Shown here piece by piece: positions 51,980-60,029 of a DNA stretch of 64,000 bases; the stretch's first letter is position 1, and each line of letters opens with the position of its first letter. The stretch comes from an uncultured Bacilli bacterium. GTDB taxonomy: Bacteria; Bacillota_I; Bacilli_A; RF39; UBA660. Below the pieces are notes generated by a model. The model saw only the letters and a program-made list of their open reading frames with translations. It was not told the origin of the DNA and searched no databases. The stretch spans positions 217,346 through 281,345 of the forward strand of contig CAKOLI010000001.1 of the NCBI GenBank assembly GCA_934096265.1, given 5' to 3'. A program made the position numbers and the translations under genes.

Positions 51980-52747
51980 AATATCTTTTAGTTCATCTAG
52001 GTAGGTAGATGGGTATATTAATTCTTTTTGATTTAATAAGTTATCATAAATATTTAGATATACTTTGTTGAGATGGTCAGATAGTTTTAATGATTTGATT
52101 AATTCTTTGTACGAGTATATATCTATATTAGTTATGGTATTTATATCTACATTCATAAATATATCTAGTATAAGAAGATTTATTATGAATAGATCACTGT
52201 AAGGACTTAAATTTATGTCTGGGATATTTATGTTTTGATATATAGTATATGGTAAGGTGGTAGGAGAGGAATATGGGGTACCAAAGCTATCAATATCACA
52301 GAATTTAACATATGTTCCATTAGTTAGAATATTATCTTTATTAATATCACCAAATACGATGTTATTTTCGTGTAATATTTTTAAGTAGTTACTTACTAGT
52401 TTGAATAGAGTAATACCTCTATCTATGTTTTTAGGATTTATATAATCTTTGATACTTATACCATTAAAGTTATACATAGCGTATCCTGCAAAGAAATCAC
52501 TTATATATACGTTAAATAAGGGATTTGTTAGGAAGGAAAAATTTTTTGCTTTGAAATATGTTGTCTTGTGAATTTTATCTTGCATTAGTTTTTTGTACAT
52601 GTAGTCATCAAATACTTTTAGGATGATTTTTTTATTACCTATAGCGCTATATGCATATAGGGTGCTTTCTATATGGAATATGTTTTGATATATTTCTTTT
52701 TTTTTATAAGAATTTAGATCTTTACTATGTAGGTGTAGGTCTTGCAT
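51956..52747 (-). CDS. Divergent protein-kinase-like protein
   Basis: The protein has 263 residues, read convergently with tgt. A kinase-like core is visible: KKIILKVFDD holds a candidate beta-3 Lys (~residue 44). ILHENNIVFGDINKDNIL matches the catalytic HRD-D-K-N loop with Asp and Asn, although the His is replaced. VKFCDIDSFGTP matches DFG as DID. The C-lobe is Asn-rich. It could be an active eukaryotic-like kinase or a pseudokinase. There is no membrane segment. It is a monocistronic gene starting with AAGGAGG. Confidence 0.6.
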   Translation of the reverse strand: MQDLHLHSKDLNSYKKKEIYQNIFHIESTLYAYSAIGNKKIILKVFDDYMYKKLMQDKIHKTTYFKAKNFSFLTNPLFNVYISDFFAGYAMYNFNGISIKDYINPKNIDRGITLFKLVSNYLKILHENNIVFGDINKDNILTNGTYVKFCDIDSFGTPYSSPTTLPYTIYQNINIPDINLSPYSDLFIINLLILDIFMNVDINTITNIDIYSYKELIKSLKLSDHLNKVYLNIYDNLLNQKELIYPSTYLDELKDIKKKAKTN

Positions 52748-52842
52748 AATAGTTTCCTCCTTTAAAAGTAATGTGTATTATATCATAATAGATATATTTG
52801 TCTATAGTTTTTTTAATAAATTAACTAACTAGTTACTATGTG

Positions 52843-52871
52843 TTGACAGTGATAAATATTTTGTGTATAAT
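52843..52871 (+). promoter_or_regulatory. Promoter of 52.9 kb membrane protein
   Basis: Consensus TTGACA at 52843-52848 and TATAAT at 52866-52871 with a 17-bp spacer. Confidence 0.9.
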
Positions 52872-52900
52872 AGCTAAATATGTGGAAGGAGGGTATGTAT

Positions 52901-53548
52901 ATGAAATATGAGATACCTGGTATAGATAAGAATGTGACGATTAAGTATTATGAAATATCTAGGAATAATAAGAATATTATTATTTATTTTATGAATGGGA
53001 AGAGGAGTGTTATTAGGAATACTGATGATAATCTTAATAATCTTGATAATGTGATGATGGAACAAGGAGAGTGTTTTGCTCACAGAGGTAGTGAAGCTAC
53101 TGCTAGAAAGAAAGTAAATACTTCTATTTTGATTTCAGGTGCTTTAGTGGCATTGGTGATATCTTCAGTATATTTTTATGCGATGTATGAGGCTCTAGCT
53201 ACTTCAGTAGTTGGTGGTGTTAATATTGTTTATGCTACAGTTGTTACTTTTCTTGCAGGTACTTTGGGATATGTTTCTTTTAAGGTAATAGGTAGGGAAG
53301 TTATAAAGGAAATAAGGAATGTTATTTTTAATATTAAGAATAAGAATGTTGTTAATCAGAGTAAGATGTATGAGTATTATTTGGATAATTATGATGTGTA
53401 TAATAGGGATAAGGATAAGAGTGTTAATATTAATAATGTAGATACATATAAGTATAAGGATTTATTTAGTATTAAGGAAGATATTTTGAGGGAAGAATTT
53501 ATAGAAGATAATATTACTAGATGTAAGGTTAGAAAGAAAACTAAGTAA
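52901..53548 (+). CDS. Two-helix membrane protein
   Basis: The protein has 215 residues from ATG 52901 behind AAGGAGGG. ATG 52880 and 52895 lie in or before that site. The N-terminal ~70 residues are cytosolic and beta-rich (IPGIDKNVTIKYYEIS). Two hydrophobic helices follow (ILISGALVALVISSVYFYAM; NIVYATVVTFLAGTLGYVSF), then a ~100-residue charged C-terminus. Strong promoter. No family is recognised. Confidence 0.55.
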   Translation: MKYEIPGIDKNVTIKYYEISRNNKNIIIYFMNGKRSVIRNTDDNLNNLDNVMMEQGECFAHRGSEATARKKVNTSILISGALVALVISSVYFYAMYEALATSVVGGVNIVYATVVTFLAGTLGYVSFKVIGREVIKEIRNVIFNIKNKNVVNQSKMYEYYLDNYDVYNRDKDKSVNINNVDTYKYKDLFSIKEDILREEFIEDNITRCKVRKKTK

Positions 53549-53567
53549 AGTGTGATTACTTAGTTTT
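53537..53567. terminator. Bidirectional terminator between convergent genes
   Basis: AAAACTAAGTAA and TTACTTAGTTTT form a 12-bp stem with a 7-nt loop. Confidence 0.8.
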
Positions 53568-53912
53568 CTTGTTAATTCCAATCATACTACCTATCATAGA
53601 GCTAAGGAGTAGGATTATACATAGAATGATTATTTTATAACTGAATTTAGTTTTTGTTAGTATGTTAAAGATTATTATTATTAAGGTGTATATTCCTCCA
53701 AATTTTAAGCCTGCTAGGTATCCTTTGTTAGTTTTAGTTTTACCTATTAGGTATCCTCCTATAAATAGGGATATTACTAGGTTTATAGTGTTTAGGATAT
53801 TAGTGGTAGTTATGTTTATTATGTTTAAGTAGCTTAATGTAGTTGTTATGAATGTAAGTATTAGTAGTATTCCTAAGGATATACCTAAGTATTTTAAATA
53901 TTTTATAATCAT
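53556..53912 (-). CDS. TIGR04086-type four-helix membrane protein
   Basis: The protein has 118 residues and four hydrophobic helices. The second half, LFIGGYLIGKTKTNKGYLAGLKFGGI, is the signature of the TIGR04086 family. The members of this family are small multi-pass proteins of Bacillota without known biochemical function. In other species they tend to lie near the tgt-yajC-secDF region. Here tgt is 1.6 kb away, which supports the assignment. Confidence 0.75.
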   Translation of the reverse strand: MIIKYLKYLGISLGILLILTFITTTLSYLNIINITTTNILNTINLVISLFIGGYLIGKTKTNKGYLAGLKFGGIYTLIIIIFNILTKTKFSYKIIILCIILLLSSMIGSMIGINKKTK

Positions 53913-53988
53913 ATATAGCTCACCCTAATTATATATATGTAGATGTATAAAAAATTATACATTTGACCATAATGATAATGGTGATGAT

Positions 53989-54630
53989 ATGGATTATATA
54001 ACTATTATAATTAGGTCAATATTCTTTTATTTTGTTATTTTTTTAATATATCGTATTATGGGTAAGAGGGAAGTTGGGCAATTAGGTATTATAGATTTGA
54101 TTGTGTCTATCTTAATAGCTGAGTTAGCGATTATTAGTATTGAGGATTTAGAAGCTAGTATATGGATGAGTTTAATACCTATAATTACTATTACTTGTTT
54201 ACAGATTGTTTTAGCTAGGCTTACACTTAATGCTCCTAAGTTTAGAAATTTTTTAGATGGTAAGCCTTCTGTTATAATTAATAATGGGAAGGTTAATTAT
54301 AAAGAAATGATTAGACAGAAGTATAATTTGGATGATTTATTAGTGCAAATTAGAGAGAAGGGAAATAAGTCTATTGAAGAAATAGAGTATGCTGTACTTG
54401 AGAATAATGGTACTTTATCAGTATTTCCTTATGAAGATAAGAAATCTTATTTTCCTCTTGCTTTAATATTAGATGGAGAGATACAAGAAGAAGTACTTAG
54501 AGGTATTAATAAAGATAAGAAGTGGTTATATAAAATATTAGAAGATAGGTCTTTAGAGTTAAATCAAATATTTTATGCTTTTTATAAAAATAAAAACGTA
54601 TTTATAATAAAAAATAATGACTTGTTATGA
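53989..54630 (+). CDS. DUF421/YetF-like membrane protein
   Basis: The protein has 213 residues with three N-terminal membrane helices (IIIRSIFFYFVIFLIYRIMG; IIDLIVSILIAELAII; IWMSLIPIITITCLQIVLA). A cytoplasmic-type globular domain follows (KPSVIINNGKVNYKEMIRQKYNLDDLLVQIREKG; LENNGTLSVFPYED). This is the DUF421 plan, in which the soluble domain faces the cytosol. B. subtilis homologues include spore-related YetF/YrbG/YdfS proteins involved in 2Duf-type germination functions; the role here is unknown. Confidence 0.85.
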   Translation: MDYITIIIRSIFFYFVIFLIYRIMGKREVGQLGIIDLIVSILIAELAIISIEDLEASIWMSLIPIITITCLQIVLARLTLNAPKFRNFLDGKPSVIINNGKVNYKEMIRQKYNLDDLLVQIREKGNKSIEEIEYAVLENNGTLSVFPYEDKKSYFPLALILDGEIQEEVLRGINKDKKWLYKILEDRSLELNQIFYAFYKNKNVFIIKNNDLL

Positions 54631-54652
54631 TTTAATCTTGTCATTATTTTTT
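54609..54652. terminator. Bidirectional terminator
   Basis: AAAAATAATGAC pairs with GTCATTATTTTT across an 18-nt loop. It serves the convergent DUF421 and Xre genes. Confidence 0.75.
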
Positions 54653-54864
54653 CGTATCATAGATTCTATACTAACTTCGTAAAAATTAGCGAGCTTTATT
54701 AATAAATATAGAGGGATATCTCTACTATTTTCATAATAAGAATAGGCTCTTTGTGAAATACCTAAATAATTAGCTATTTCTGCTTGAGAGAGTTTATGTT
54801 TTTCTCTTAAGCCTTTTATTCTTCTTCTAATATAGCTAATATTAGTATCATAAATGTAACCCAT
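54625..54864 (-). CDS. Small Xre-family HTH regulator
   Basis: The protein has 79 residues. GAGGTG lies 7 nt before ATG 54864, whereas an upstream TTG (54879) has no site. The core is IKGLREKHKLSQAEIANYLGISQRAYSYYENSRDIP, a Cro/C1-type helix-turn-helix, with LIKLANFYEVSIESMI completing the fold. It has no effector domain. Its targets are unknown. It ends in a bidirectional terminator and is divergent from the next gene at 55140. Confidence 0.88.
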   Translation of the reverse strand: MGYIYDTNISYIRRRIKGLREKHKLSQAEIANYLGISQRAYSYYENSRDIPLYLLIKLANFYEVSIESMIRKNNDKIKS

Positions 54865-55102
54865 GTGTCTACACCTCAAAGAATATTTTACCTTAGAACA
54901 AAAAGTTCTTATAGTAATTAGAATATATTGTTCTATAATTAATTATAAAGTTTAATTACTAGTTAACAGATATTTCATTAGACATTATTTTGTTAATATT
55001 TTATTTTCAAAATAAAAAAAGGTAGTTAAAATGAAAAGTGATAATATATAGAATTAAGGGAAATGATATATAATAACTTGTTGTGTGTTGTAAAATAAAT
55101 TA

Positions 55103-55111
55103 TGGTATAAT
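55103..55111 (+). promoter_or_regulatory. Extended -10 promoter of the 55.1 kb gene
   Basis: TGGTATAAT at 55103-55111 is a TGnTATAAT box with TTGTGT about 19 bp upstream. The region 54865-55102 has no gene. Confidence 0.5.
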
Positions 55112-55139
55112 ATCTTTAATAGCCAGGAGCTGAGAGTAT

Positions 55140-55460
55140 ATGAGTATTTTACCTTTAGAATTAGTGGATGCCGGGAATGGTAAGAAATATGATAAAGGTT
55201 ATAGAATTGTATATTTTGAAAATAGTAATAAATATTCAATTGGTGCATACAGCAGAACAATTGAAGGATTTATGATTGGTTTTGCTGAGTGTAATCCAAT
55301 TATAGATGAAGATGATATACCACCATTTGTTTCTATAGATGACATCTTAGAAAGATGTTTAAATCTATATAATGATATAAATGAGGTAACAATATATAAA
55401 ACTGATGGAACATGTATTCAAAAGAAAGATAGAAATATAGCAAAATATAATATAAAATAG
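55140..55460 (+). CDS. Hypothetical cytoplasmic protein, 106 residues
   Basis: The protein starts at ATG 55140, with CCAGGAGCTGAG upstream. It is a mixed alpha/beta protein with YRIVYFENSNKYSIGAYSRT and a C-terminal helix of the type DDILERCLNLYNDINE. No signal, membrane segment or motif is recognised. It lies between the Xre gene and a lectin-fold remnant. Base use (fewer AGT/GGT codons) differs slightly from neighbours, which hints at transfer but is not strong. Confidence 0.45.
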   Translation: MSILPLELVDAGNGKKYDKGYRIVYFENSNKYSIGAYSRTIEGFMIGFAECNPIIDEDDIPPFVSIDDILERCLNLYNDINEVTIYKTDGTCIQKKDRNIAKYNIK

Positions 55461-55493
55461 GGCTCAAGATGTTAATTCTATTTATGTAATTTA

Positions 55494-55625
55494 ATTGCAA
55501 AAGTTTAATACTACTAACTATTTAATTACAAATGGAGCAGGTATGGTAGATGCTTATTTATACAAGAAGAATATTAGGAGAGTTCCTGTCGCAATTCCTT
55601 CCGTTTTGTTTTAACGACTTACTAG
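55494..55625 (+). pseudogene. Remnant of a lectin-fold surface gene
   Basis: Three fragments of the gene family are joined by deletions. KFNTTNYLITNGAGMVDAY matches the part of the parents near YLTSDGVSMVDAHMM. TATACAAGAAGAATATTAGG is identical to the DNA encoding YTRRILGD. CGCAATTCCTTCCGTTTTGT encodes RNSFRFV, the end of the variable cassette, and stops at TAG 55623. Deletions and frame changes leave no functional ORF. Confidence 0.8.
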
Positions 55626-55632
55626 AATAATA

Positions 55633-55675
55633 AAAGAATATAGATTTAGTATGAATACTTATATCTATATTCTTT
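55633..55675. terminator. Bidirectional terminator after sspI
   Basis: AAAGAATATAGAT and ATCTATATTCTTT form a perfect 13-bp stem around a 17-nt loop. Confidence 0.75.
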
Positions 55676-55874
55676 ATTTTAAACCTTTCTTGATGTTTAT
55701 TAGTATTGTTTGTTTTTCTTCTTCAGTAGAATTATTCCAACTAAGTTCGAATAATACTCCTAGTCCTATTAAGGGTTCTTCTTCTTTAGATGAGATAGAG
55801 TCATCTATGGATTTTTTTATATCTTCTATGGTGTCATCTTTGAAATTATTGATTATATATTTACGCATATCCAT
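55674..55874 (-). CDS. sspI: Small acid-soluble spore protein I (SspI)-like
   Basis: The protein has 66 residues from the ATG whose complement is at 55872-55874. AGGAGG lies 9 nt before it, while the longer ORF to 55958 has no site. The sequence (MRKYIINNF, then IDDSISSKEEEPLIGLGVLFELSWNNS, EEEKQTILINIKKGLK) matches the SspI pattern; PGLGVLFEVIW is the family core. SspI is a minor SASP made in the forespore of Bacillus. Its presence suggests a sporulation ancestry. A non-spore role in this lineage cannot be excluded. Confidence 0.8.
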   Translation of the reverse strand: MDMRKYIINNFKDDTIEDIKKSIDDSISSKEEEPLIGLGVLFELSWNNSTEEEKQTILINIKKGLK

Positions 55875-55951
55875 GTTATATTTCCTCCTAGTTATATTAT
55901 GAGTAAATATATAAAATTTATGTAAAAAGAAAGATAAGATAGATGAATTTA

Positions 55952-55980
55952 TTGACAAATATTGTTATAAATGTAATAAT
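55952..55980 (+). promoter_or_regulatory. Promoter of the coiled-coil operon
   Basis: TTGACA at 55952-55957 and AATAAT at 55975-55980 with a 17-bp spacer and a TG before the -10. Confidence 0.65.
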
Positions 55981-56000
55981 TATAATAGAGGTGAGGCTTG

Positions 56001-57302
56001 ATGATTGATTATAAGTGTGAATACTTAGAACAAATAACTAGATTATATAAAGATTATATAGATGCTTTTTATTTAAATAGTAAGAATAGTAAGAAGAAAA
56101 AAGAAGAGATAGAGAGAATGAATGAATTACTTAAGGAGATAGTTGGGTTAACTAATGTTAAGTATTTAGATAGTTATAATGCTCTTGTTAATAAAAAGAA
56201 TGGTAGTTTAGATGATAAGCTTGATACTCTTCATAAGCTTGAGGATTTGATTAGAGATAGGATTAATGTTTTAGAGGAATATGCTTCTTTGCATGAAGAA
56301 GTTACTAAGGTTGATTTGTCTAGTATTTTTGATATTGGGAGTCTTTCTTCTTCTATGGATATTGTGTCTAATAAGATTACTATTATTAATAATTATTTAG
56401 CTAATTTAGAAGAGGCTAAGAAGATTAATTTGGATAATGAGGATACTAAGGTTAAGTTAGATAAGCTTAATGCTAAGAAAGAAATTAATGATAATATTAA
56501 TAAGGAGATGGAAGAGGAGTTAAATGTACTTCTTAATAAGATTATTAGTGATAATGATGGGTTTAATCTTGATAAGAATGTTGTTATGGAGTATTTTATG
56601 CAATATCAAGAGTTATATTCTAAGGCTTGTGAGCAAGTTTCGGATAATTCTATTACGCAGGAGTTGTATGATATGGCTAAGTCTAATTATTTAGAGTATA
56701 GTATAGAGAATGCTCTTGTTAAGTTAAGGGATATTATGAATGAGGTTGCTTGTAATTATTTAGAGTGTGTTCTTAAGAGAAAGATGATTAGAGATATCAT
56801 TCATGAGGGTTTAGATAGTGATGTGTTTTCTTCTTTGGAAGAGTTGCTTGATAAGCAAGGTATGAAGTTAGAGTTACAAGATAAGGATATTAAAGAGGAA
56901 GAGTTACTTACTAGTGTGATGGATAATAATAATAAGAGATTACATGAGTTAGAGGAATTAAATAAGAGGGAATGTGTACTTAGGGTTATTAGTTTAGATA
57001 GTGATGTTAGTTCTAAGAGTGAAGATGTTTCTTCTTTGAAGGTAGAAGATGGTTCTAATTGTAATGTAGATAAGGATGGTTTTCATGTAGTGGAAGTTAG
57101 TCCTATTGATGTTATTAAGAATCCATATGCTGGTAGTGATAAGAATGCTTCTTTTACTTCTAATGATATTATTACTAAGAAATATTCTGCTCCTAATTGG
57201 CTTGTTTATGCTGTTGTAGAGAGTGAGCATAAGTTTATTAATTGGTTTGATAAGCTTAATGCTTTGATTAAGAGAAAGAGGTATTTGAAAGATGAGCGAT
57301 AG
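56001..57302 (+). CDS. Coiled-coil protein of unknown function
   Basis: The protein has 433 residues from ATG 56001. It is almost wholly helical from ~1 to 330 (KEEIERMNELLKEIVGL; KINLDNEDTKVKLDKLNAKKEI), followed by an acidic linker. The C-terminal ~80 residues contain VVEVSPIDVIKNPYA and NWLVYAVVESEHKFINWFDK. There is no membrane segment or signal. The next gene overlaps its end by 11 bp. I know no family. A structural or septum-associated role would be guesswork. Confidence 0.6.
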   Translation: MIDYKCEYLEQITRLYKDYIDAFYLNSKNSKKKKEEIERMNELLKEIVGLTNVKYLDSYNALVNKKNGSLDDKLDTLHKLEDLIRDRINVLEEYASLHEEVTKVDLSSIFDIGSLSSSMDIVSNKITIINNYLANLEEAKKINLDNEDTKVKLDKLNAKKEINDNINKEMEEELNVLLNKIISDNDGFNLDKNVVMEYFMQYQELYSKACEQVSDNSITQELYDMAKSNYLEYSIENALVKLRDIMNEVACNYLECVLKRKMIRDIIHEGLDSDVFSSLEELLDKQGMKLELQDKDIKEEELLTSVMDNNNKRLHELEELNKRECVLRVISLDSDVSSKSEDVSSLKVEDGSNCNVDKDGFHVVEVSPIDVIKNPYAGSDKNASFTSNDIITKKYSAPNWLVYAVVESEHKFINWFDKLNALIKRKRYLKDER

Positions 57303-57549
57303 GATATATAAGGTTAATGATGTTATTGAGATTAATAATAATGAGAGTTATGTTATTGTTAGTAAGGTTAATTATAGGGATGTTGATTATTATTATATAG
57401 TTCTTTTGGATAATGTTAAGAATGTGCTTAAGGATGTTTGTAAGATTATTAGGATAGATAATAAGGATGGTATTGATGTTATATCTTTGGTAGAGGAAGT
57501 AGATATTTTGGAAGGTTTAATACCACTTTTTAAGAAGCAATATTCTTAG
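57292..57549 (+). CDS. Small beta-rich protein in the coiled-coil operon
   Basis: The protein has 85 residues and overlaps the upstream gene by 11 bp. It looks like a small beta barrel (YKVNDVIEINNNESYVIVSKV; DYYYIVLLDNVKN), with a KOW/SH3-like length and a short helical end (VDILEGLIPLFKKQY). No known family is certain. The overlap with its neighbours points to a shared complex. Confidence 0.6.
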   Translation: MSDRIYKVNDVIEINNNESYVIVSKVNYRDVDYYYIVLLDNVKNVLKDVCKIIRIDNKDGIDVISLVEEVDILEGLIPLFKKQYS

Positions 57550-57568
57550 GGTAATAGAGGTGATATGT

Positions 57569-59200
57569 ATGCTAGATAAGGAAAGAAAGTTATTAGAAGG
57601 TTTAGTAGAGGTATGGGGCAATGATTATAAGAAGAGTAAGGGGAGAGTTGCTCTTGATAAGTATTTGCTAAATTTTAATAAGTTAGATAGGTTATATGAA
57701 GAAGAGTATTTAAATAATATTAATAGTATTAGAGAGAAGAAAGATGATTTATTTAGAGAGTATGATCGTCTTGGGAAGCTTACTTGTTTTATTGATAAGC
57801 GTCTTAAGGATAGGGAGTATTTGGTAAATAATTATTTGGAAGTTACTGGAGGAGAGTATCCTAATTATACTAGTGTTGCTTTGGAGGGGGAATTTGATAA
57901 TATTAGGAATAGGTATGATGTTATTTCTAGTTATTTGGATAATATTTCTAAGTTAGATAGTTTAAGGGATAGTAATCTTGTTAATAATAAAAAGTTGTTA
58001 GAGTTGCAAGAGGAGTTAGTATCTTTAGAGAGTAAGAATGCTTCATATGAGGATGAGCTTAAGGGCTATTTTGATGATAATTTTATTGTTAATGTTAGTA
58101 ATCATATTGATTATGAGGATAGGAATAAGTTATCTTTGATATATGATGAGAGGACTTCTAAGATAGAGGAATTTCTTGGTAGTAATAGTGATATTTTAAA
58201 GGAAGAGGAGCTTACTAAGATTAGGTTTGAGAATTTTAATATCAAGTGTCAGTTGATGCTTTTTGATATTAATAGGTTGCTTTCTAATAGGTGTCTTAAG
58301 TATGATGATATGCTTAGTAAGAGGATGGATATTTTAAAGCTTATTGATAAGAGGGAATCTTTGATTAAGAAGTATGATTTTAAGGTATATAGTGATGATT
58401 ATTTAGAGCTTGTTAATTTGATTAATAAGCAAATAGAGTTACTTAAGCCTCAGATAGAGTGTATTAATAAGATAGATTTGATTAATAAGGATATAGAGAT
58501 GAATGTTAATTCTATTGAAGAGGTAGAGAAGGATAATAATACTAAGGAGATATTAGATATTAGGAGGGAATATAATTTAATTAATAATGATATTAAGTTA
58601 GATAAGGAGCCTAATTATAATACTGTTAGTAAGGTTAATGAGATGCTTGATAAGAAAATGTCTTCTTCACCTTCTCTTAATATAGAAGAAGATATTATGA
58701 AGGAAGAAGAGAATTTAGCTAAGATACTTAAGGATTTGGATATTAAGGTAGATAAGATACCTGCTTTGGATAGGGTTAATACCAAGAGTGATGGTAATAC
58801 TTCTTATGTAGAAGTTAATAAGGATAGTGATAATCATTCTAATGTAAAAGAGGATAGTAATGATGATATTCCTGATTTGAACGAGGTTATTAAGGCATTA
58901 GAAAAAGAGTATCCTAATGATTTACCAATAGAGCATGATAATGGTTTTCATAAGGATAGTAAGTCTAGTTATGATGGGTTAAAAGATGGTGTAGATAAGG
59001 ATAATTCTTTGGATAAGGAAGTTATAGAAGATAAGGAAGCTATAGAGGATAGGAAAGGCATAGAGGATAATAATTTTTCTAAAGCTATGGATAGTGTAGA
59101 GTTAGAGGATATAGATGATGATGGTTTTAAATCTTTTAAGTTTGATGAAAATAATCTTAGTTTCTTGAATGGAGATAATTTTTTAGGAAAGGAAGAGTAA
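57569..59200 (+). CDS. Large coiled-coil protein with acidic tail
   Basis: The protein has 543 residues from ATG 57569 (AGAGGTG upstream). Residues ~1-400 are a long coiled coil (LRDSNLVNNKKLLELQEELVSLE; KRESLIKKYDFK). The last ~140 residues are acidic and disordered-looking (KDSDNHSNVKEDSNDDIPD; DGFKSFKFDENNLSFLNG). No membrane segment. The layout mirrors the first protein of this operon, so the two probably work together, perhaps as cytoskeletal or scaffold proteins. Confidence 0.6.
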   Translation: MLDKERKLLEGLVEVWGNDYKKSKGRVALDKYLLNFNKLDRLYEEEYLNNINSIREKKDDLFREYDRLGKLTCFIDKRLKDREYLVNNYLEVTGGEYPNYTSVALEGEFDNIRNRYDVISSYLDNISKLDSLRDSNLVNNKKLLELQEELVSLESKNASYEDELKGYFDDNFIVNVSNHIDYEDRNKLSLIYDERTSKIEEFLGSNSDILKEEELTKIRFENFNIKCQLMLFDINRLLSNRCLKYDDMLSKRMDILKLIDKRESLIKKYDFKVYSDDYLELVNLINKQIELLKPQIECINKIDLINKDIEMNVNSIEEVEKDNNTKEILDIRREYNLINNDIKLDKEPNYNTVSKVNEMLDKKMSSSPSLNIEEDIMKEEENLAKILKDLDIKVDKIPALDRVNTKSDGNTSYVEVNKDSDNHSNVKEDSNDDIPDLNEVIKALEKEYPNDLPIEHDNGFHKDSKSSYDGLKDGVDKDNSLDKEVIEDKEAIEDRKGIEDNNFSKAMDSVELEDIDDDGFKSFKFDENNLSFLNGDNFLGKEE

Positions 59201-59215
59201 TCTTCTTTTTTTAGG

Positions 59216-59240
59216 TAGTTAAAAATTAACTATTTATTTA
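59216..59240 (+). terminator. Weak terminator after the coiled-coil operon
   Basis: TAGTTAA and TTAACTA pair around AAA, followed by a T-rich TTTATTTA. Confidence 0.35.
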
Positions 59241-59354
59241 GATTTGGAAATGGATATGGATTTTTACATATAATTTTATTTATGGTATAAAAATCCGTAA
59301 ATAGGGTGTATTTAGTGTGAAAAAAGATAAATATATAGTATAATAATTATAGAA

Positions 59355-60029
59355 ATGAGTGATATTATGGAATTGATAGGAGAATTACTTTGTAAGTTAG
59401 ATATTAGTACGGATAGGGAAGATATGTATTTGACTGCGCTTACGCATACATCTTATTCTAATGAGCATAATAATTGTGATAATTATGAGAGGTTGGAGTT
59501 TTTAGGAGATGCTGTTTTGGAGCTTGTTGTTAGTGATTATTTGTTTAATGCTAAGCATTTAGAAGAGGGTTCTATGACGAAGATGAGGGCTTGTTATGTG
59601 TGTGAGGCAGCGTTATATGATTATGCTTTGAAGTTAGAGTTTCCTAAGTATGTAAGAGTTGGTGAAGGTATTAAGTTAAATGATACTATTTTAGCGGATA
59701 TGTTTGAGGCTTTTGTAGGGGCATTATATGTAGATAAGGGATTTTTTGTTAGTAGGAAGTTTATTTTGGATATGGTTGTTCCTTATGTTAAGAAGGGTGT
59801 TAATTTTTTACAGGATTATAAGTCTAAGTTACAAGAGTTGGTTCAAACTTATAAGAAGAGTGTTTATTATGATATTGTTAAGGAGTCAGGGCCTGCTCAT
59901 GATAAGACGTTTGAGTGTGTTGTTAAGGTAGATGATATTGTTATGGGTCATGGGGTTGCTTCTTCAAAAAAGGGTGCAGAGCAACAAGCGGCTAAGGAAG
60001 CTTTAAGTAAGCAAGCTAAAATAAAGTAA
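59355..60029 (+). CDS. rnc: Ribonuclease III
   Basis: The protein has 224 residues. It cleaves double-stranded RNA in rRNA and mRNA maturation. ERLEFLGDAVLELVVSDYLF is the signature with the metal-binding Glu/Asp, and LADMFEAFVGALYVDKG supplies the second pair. A C-terminal dsRBD follows (DYKSKLQELVQTYKKSVYYDIV; GVASSKKGAEQQAAKEAL). The ATG at 59355 or at 59367 may be the start; an extended -10-like TATAAT is at 59339. It overlaps the convergent ylbJ-like gene by 27 bp. Confidence 0.95.
   Translation: MSDIMELIGELLCKLDISTDREDMYLTALTHTSYSNEHNNCDNYERLEFLGDAVLELVVSDYLFNAKHLEEGSMTKMRACYVCEAALYDYALKLEFPKYVRVGEGIKLNDTILADMFEAFVGALYVDKGFFVSRKFILDMVVPYVKKGVNFLQDYKSKLQELVQTYKKSVYYDIVKESGPAHDKTFECVVKVDDIVMGHGVASSKKGAEQQAAKEALSKQAKIK

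Noticed and set aside
55140..55460. The 106-residue ORF as part of the lectin-fold remnant
   Set aside because: Its sequence shows no match to any segment of the lectin proteins and it has its own promoter and ribosome binding site.
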